Under the pieces are notes generated by a model that made no database searches, was not told the origin of the DNA, and worked only from the letters and a program-made list of their open reading frames with translations. From assembly GCA_023453795.1 (NCBI GenBank), contig JAEXSP010000007.1, forward strand, positions 310,001 to 374,000: 64,000 bases of DNA. Direction: 5' to 3'. The DNA is from Bacillota bacterium (lineage in GTDB: Bacteria > Bacillota > Clostridia > Acetivibrionales > JAEXSP01). Of the stretch, positions 61,801-64,000 are shown in pieces. The translations under genes and the position numbers were made by a program. The stretch's first letter is position 1; every line of letters begins with the position of its first letter.

Positions 61801-63951
61801 GGAGGCAAGACAACCACCTATGACTACTATGACAACGGGTCTAGGAAAAGTGTTACATATCCTGACGGGTCGAAAGAAACCTATACATATTATAAGGACA
61901 ACCTCAACAAGACCCTGGAAAATAAAAAGGCTGACGGAAGCACACTGGAATCATACAGCTATACATATGACAGTGCGCACAACCAGACCTCCAAAACAGA
62001 TGCCAAAGGTGTAACCAGCTACATATATGACAGCTTGAACAGGCTGCAGAAGGTAACAGAGCCTTCCGGCAGAATAACCGGCTATACCTACGACAAGGCC
62101 GGCAACAGGCTGTCGGAAACAGTGACACAGGGAACACAGACTGTTGTAACCACCTATACATATGACCGACAGAACCGATTGGTCAGCACAATCAAGCAAG
62201 GCAGCGGAACCAAAGAAACAGACAAATACACCTATGACGATAACGGTAACATGCTTAGCAAGGCTGTTGAAACAACCAAACCGTCCGGACAGGGAAGCGG
62301 ATCGGGCACAGTGACCGTCACAAAAGCAGGGACAAGTACCGGAAGCGGTATAACCTTCTATGAATATGATGTGTGGAATCAGCTTGCAAAGACTACCGAA
62401 GGCAGCACCACAAGCGCCTATGCGTACAACGGAGAAGGGTACAGGGTGCAGAAGACTGTCAACGGGCAGATAACAAGATTTCTGTACGAGGCTGACAAGG
62501 TAGTCCTTGAAACGGACGGCAGCGGCAATCAGACAGCAGCAAACGTATATGGCACAAACCAGTTGATGAGAAGTACAGGCGGTGATACACTGTATTATAT
62601 GTACAACGGTCATGCTGACGTTACGGCACTACTGAGTGCAGACGGGACAGTCAAGGGGACGTACTACTACGATGCGTTCGGCACGATTACAGAACAGTCG
62701 GGAAATGTCAACAACAGCGTTACCTATGCAGGGTATCAGTATGACAAGGAAACAGGGCTGTATTATCTTAATTCAAGGATGTATGACAGCAAGATAGCGA
62801 GATTCTTGCAGGAGGATACATATGCAGGTGATCCGAATGATCCGCTGAGTTTGAATCTTTATACATATTGCTTGAATAATCCATTAATCTATGACGACCC
62901 AACAGGACATATGTCAGTGAGTGCAGCGAATCATATAGGGGATTGTGCTAATACATTACAACAGATGTTGAATAATCCGTATTTACCTTCTCAGGCAAGA
63001 AAAGATATTGTAAATGAAATAAATACAGCTATTCAGGTTATGACAAAAAACAGTGTAGATATAGGCATTAAAAATATGGACATTAATAATGGCAAAAAAG
63101 ATACTAATGTATGTACTATAAAAAATACTCACAACGAAGACTTATTAAAGTCCATGTCTTATAAACAAGAAATGAAATATGGCTTAGGTGCTAAGGGGAA
63201 GGGTAAAACTGATAATGTAGATTTATCCAAACTTAAGCCTGAAGATGTAACAAGGAAAATTGCGGAATGGTTAATAGCAAACCCGGTCAATGTGTATGCA
63301 ACTCAACATCCATACATTACACAAGCCCTTACAGGAGTGAATGTATTAGCACTATTTTATGCAGCAGGATTTGTCATGGATGGTAAAGGTGTTTACCATG
63401 CTAGACAGGAATGGTCACTCCAGAGCTTTAAGTATTCAGGGTACAATGATTTTTATGATACTGTTTTTCATTACGCAACCGATATGGATAATGAAAAATT
63501 CCAGTTTTGTGATAAAAATGGTAACGATTATATTTTGTGGGCATGGAAAGGGGATTATTTGAACTTAGGTGCAGGAGCTGAAATGGGTATATACAAAAGA
63601 ATGGTAGTTAACGGCACTGATACGGATCACTGGCTTGTTGACAAAAGTCTTGCTATGCCAATGACATTAAAATTGGACTATAAAGGAAAACAAATAATAT
63701 CGTATGATCCCAAGAAAGTAGATCCCAAAATATTTGATCCACTGCGTAAAGGTACAGATAAATGGTGGGTGACGGGCTTTAATCCAGACTATCAAGACGT
63801 AAAAGCCAGCCAGCTAACAGCTACTTACACAGTAACATTCAATACCAAAACTATGTATGATGCTTTTTACAAAAAATATGGTCAAGGTGTAGAGAAAGAT
63901 AGTAGATGGACATTCGACTCTAAAAAGAATACAGCTAAGTTCAAATTTTAA
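55867..63951 (+). CDS. Subtilisin (S8)-RHS repeat protein with DUF4474-like C-terminal domain
   Basis: Giant secreted protein, 2694 residues. Signal peptide 1-35; propeptide-like domain 40-120; S8 protease about 150-440 with triad Asp170 (LLDTGID), His228 (LHGTQMAG) and Ser382 (SGTSAAAA). RHS/YD repeats fill about 470-2350 with dozens of Y-x-YD-x-x-G units, ending in the RHS core (YYYDAFG to YLNSRMYDSKIARFLQEDTY, LYTYCLNNP and DPTGH near 2345). The variable C-terminus (about 2350-2694) is more AT-rich and has DUF4474-like features: AGFVMDGKGVYHARQEW, WAWKGDYLNLGAGAEMGIY, WWVTGFNPDY. RHS cages commonly enclose a C-terminal toxin released by proteolysis. Here a protease is built in. Toxic activity of this tail is inferred, not shown. 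It follows the FN3 gene; a small secreted or membrane protein follows. Confidence 0.88.
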   Translation: MKRVMEKISKILVMVLILNTISTLHFNISFAKGQEKVRPDKTQILVKYKDDSKSETTKGNIKKKLKLKKLSREKKFKKTKIELINIDSSDNIDEVVKELKKDSNVEYAQPNYELTINSIPEDQRFAEQWALQNNGQEVEGVKGRSGVDINALPAWDLTKGSQNVVIGLLDTGIDINHSDLKNNIFVNTKETTGNAIDDDGNGYIDDVNGWDFTNGDSTVYDSPAADLHGTQMAGIIAAGTNSKGISGTAPNVKILPLKFINERTGYTCDAIDAIEYAMSMGVKIINCSFGGSDNNYALMDTMKNSGILFICAAGNRGGNVATYPVYPACFNIPNILSVASLNNNGVLDQASGYGSGIQVAAPGVDILTTTPESTYGYVSGTSAAAANVTGVAALVKSYLPNSTITDIQSRIKNNVTSCAALQGKVSTGGRVNAYGALTNTKLQADSYMPEGSGSSDQTGSGEYGQDLWYTMDQLSKIKEKLHYGESGVNPASGNYSFTVNDMSIAAPGFQVNISRTYNSKSSKNTPLGRGWTFGFEGNITGTDKVWATLPNGSVQCFILDTATNKYTADDSRSTLVKNQDGTFILTTKDQYSYGFNVKGWLNWMKDRSGNVLSIDVDDNGKISKITDTASRQYTITYNSSGLIDNIKDPLNRVTQYKYDSNKLLTQVIDPMGKTMNYTYDGYGYITEVRDNGNNLVEKLTYNHNAGDTEGRVTDATDAYGDNSKYTYDILNRKTTIIENGTRTWVYWFDPSMYTVKTQDPEGKFEETEYYLTNGMNKFGDVKSSTDRNGNNTLYEIDDRGNVTKITNPDGSFKVREYDSKNNLIKETDELSKVTYYIYDTEKINLLKKVQPLNGTDDYTDGSSTESNYAITTYSYYSAGENGYTIKGLLKSVKDPEDKTTTYEYDSYGNITKTTDPSGKVTINHYNSIGWVDYSISPNNDRTDYTYDSNGLIEKTVRNNGAEVTRVSYDDMGRVLKEISPKQYRASDDNIANHTYNGDYGTRYSYYPNGLLKTVTDAENNTTAYGYDIYGNKTSETKPNGAVYIYEYDVLNRLVKEYFKENKDVPDSGRVLLKEYSYAVLSDGKTQKKEIKYITDTEKAECTYIYDYAGRLVEQQNPDGSRTLANYNSNGTVNTTTAKNGSITFYKYDGLNRLTEQWTPFEVSNGNTMYTYSKIEYDKSGRKTIEKTSRDKVLLNNVPQSFITTTYDYYDNGKVKKVCSSDGRKTEYEYDGDGNILKQDVYTDTTHKNTTEYTYNHLDKPLTVKLHVKEGDLAGKDFSSVADTVLTTENTYDANGNLDTVTTPNNITTTYTYDNLNNQTGTSQPGQNETGNAVNITTAVTYNWEGKPLSKTDAKGNTTYYTYDQRGFLTKVTDAKGGVTAYWYDRAGRKIAEVSPKNYSAVKDLSEMNRTEYAYDLMDRVKTKSEIYRDTDSSAWTSFVSKAYQYDLSGNIAREQDALGYESGYGTEYTYNLAGKLSTMLDPASKDRALPFTTKYEYDGLERKISETNAKGIVTAYTLDDAGNVLNTVVNSKKILESTYDLLGNELTQKDGNGNTTCYEYNVFNEVRKTVTPGDATIQANTVIYQYDIMGRLANKEDSLGCVNKYTYDNQGRVLSETERKQDGTEDITTSTKYDVNGNKRYVTDGNGVTTENVYDGLNRLTSTSTSGKTTSYGYDANGNKTSATDWRGNTSTSLYDPLNRLVEKRDAYGKLIQKLEYNHNHVQVKSYSTFDGITMNVTEYRYDKNNRLITTIDPDGHITSQSYDNTGNIATKTDGRGITTKYAYDDFNRLQSVTNAKSETTGYTYDLCGNMLTKTDGNGNTTTYEYNTANKLVRKTDQGGRLGTPGSYAYADGKSETYTYYQDGSLKTKTDRNGKRTDYTYDIHGRMLSQAIGDNTVSYTYDNNGNQLTMTDSTGTTVREYDDFDRVTSKTVPNIGKSNYTYDTIENDGCWSETTTDPKGNATVKVYDKTGRLWKVTAGGKTTTYDYYDNGSRKSVTYPDGSKETYTYYKDNLNKTLENKKADGSTLESYSYTYDSAHNQTSKTDAKGVTSYIYDSLNRLQKVTEPSGRITGYTYDKAGNRLSETVTQGTQTVVTTYTYDRQNRLVSTIKQGSGTKETDKYTYDDNGNMLSKAVETTKPSGQGSGSGTVTVTKAGTSTGSGITFYEYDVWNQLAKTTEGSTTSAYAYNGEGYRVQKTVNGQITRFLYEADKVVLETDGSGNQTAANVYGTNQLMRSTGGDTLYYMYNGHADVTALLSADGTVKGTYYYDAFGTITEQSGNVNNSVTYAGYQYDKETGLYYLNSRMYDSKIARFLQEDTYAGDPNDPLSLNLYTYCLNNPLIYDDPTGHMSVSAANHIGDCANTLQQMLNNPYLPSQARKDIVNEINTAIQVMTKNSVDIGIKNMDINNGKKDTNVCTIKNTHNEDLLKSMSYKQEMKYGLGAKGKGKTDNVDLSKLKPEDVTRKIAEWLIANPVNVYATQHPYITQALTGVNVLALFYAAGFVMDGKGVYHARQEWSLQSFKYSGYNDFYDTVFHYATDMDNEKFQFCDKNGNDYILWAWKGDYLNLGAGAEMGIYKRMVVNGTDTDHWLVDKSLAMPMTLKLDYKGKQIISYDPKKVDPKIFDPLRKGTDKWWVTGFNPDYQDVKASQLTATYTVTFNTKTMYDAFYKKYGQGVEKDSRWTFDSKKNTAKFKF

Positions 63952-63968
63952 GAAAGGAGGTTTTATCT

Positions 63969-64000
63969 ATGCGCAAAAAATTTATATTGATGTTACTTGT
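63969..64000 (+). CDS. Start of a small secreted or membrane protein (cut by window edge)
   Basis: A perfect AAAGGAGG site (63953-63960) and ATG 63969 open a frame reading MRKKFILMLL before the window ends. The beginning looks like a signal peptide or membrane anchor. Lying directly after the toxin-like tail, it is in the position of an immunity gene, but nothing more can be seen. Confidence 0.6.
   Translation, partial: MRKKFILMLL

Overview
The window is one stretch of low-GC Gram-positive chromosome that I read as an anaerobic, endospore-forming member of the Clostridia. The grounds are a Gram-positive PolC, an uninterrupted sigK, a YtvI-type sporulation membrane protein, SLH-anchored surface proteins, hydrogenase maturation genes and strong AGGAGG-type ribosome binding sites. 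The large FN3 and RHS surface proteins suggest the Ruminiclostridium/Acetivibrio-type lineage, but that is inference. No rRNA, tRNA or CRISPR array was seen.

Layout. (1) 1-4.7 kb: the end of typA, then mltG, a TrmR-like tRNA methyltransferase and a TrhP-like U32 protein, closed by a terminator. (2) 4.8-12.2 kb: cell envelope genes, namely an SLH protein translationally coupled to a 1131-residue secreted protein of unknown function, a class B penicillin-binding protein with a KTA third motif, and a secreted triple-repeat DUF2680 protein. (3) 12.2-15.5 kb: a glycosyltransferase, sigK, a remnant resembling a radical-SAM activase, and a MerR/GyrI-like regulator with a textbook 19-bp-spacer promoter. 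(4) 15.5-22.6 kb: an accessory island. A cassette of two DUF262 (GmrSD-like) genes, an HNH nuclease and a TIR-like protein lies between two copies of a 13-bp direct repeat. The first DUF262 gene is frameshifted and the HNH gene carries an in-frame TGA. It is followed by about 1 kb of ORF-free DNA with iterated motifs and many predicted helices, a candidate large structured RNA or mobile-element end.

(5) 22.6-48.2 kb: ytvI on the minus strand, then a long co-directional housekeeping run: rpsB, tsf, pyrH, frr, a PASTA microprotein, uppS, cdsA, dxr, rseP, ispG, polC, then rimP, nusA, rnpM, the L7Ae-like gene, infB, rbfA, nrnA, truB, ribF, running by overlap into hypF. These couple translation factors, UMP kinase, isoprenoid and lipid synthesis, and replication. 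infB carries a long 33-bp repeat coding for a disordered segment. (6) 48.4-52.2 kb: a SIMPL-domain protein and a small membrane protein, then hypC-hypD-hypE, which with hypF build the Fe(CN)2CO group of [NiFe] hydrogenase. (7) 52.3-64 kb: an FN3-rich secreted protein followed by a 2694-residue subtilisin/RHS protein whose C-terminal domain looks like DUF4474, and the start of a further small secreted or membrane protein. This last block resembles a polymorphic-toxin locus.

The candidates most worth follow-up are the island at 15.8-21.6 kb, the structured DNA at 21.7-22.3 kb, and the protease-RHS locus at the right end.
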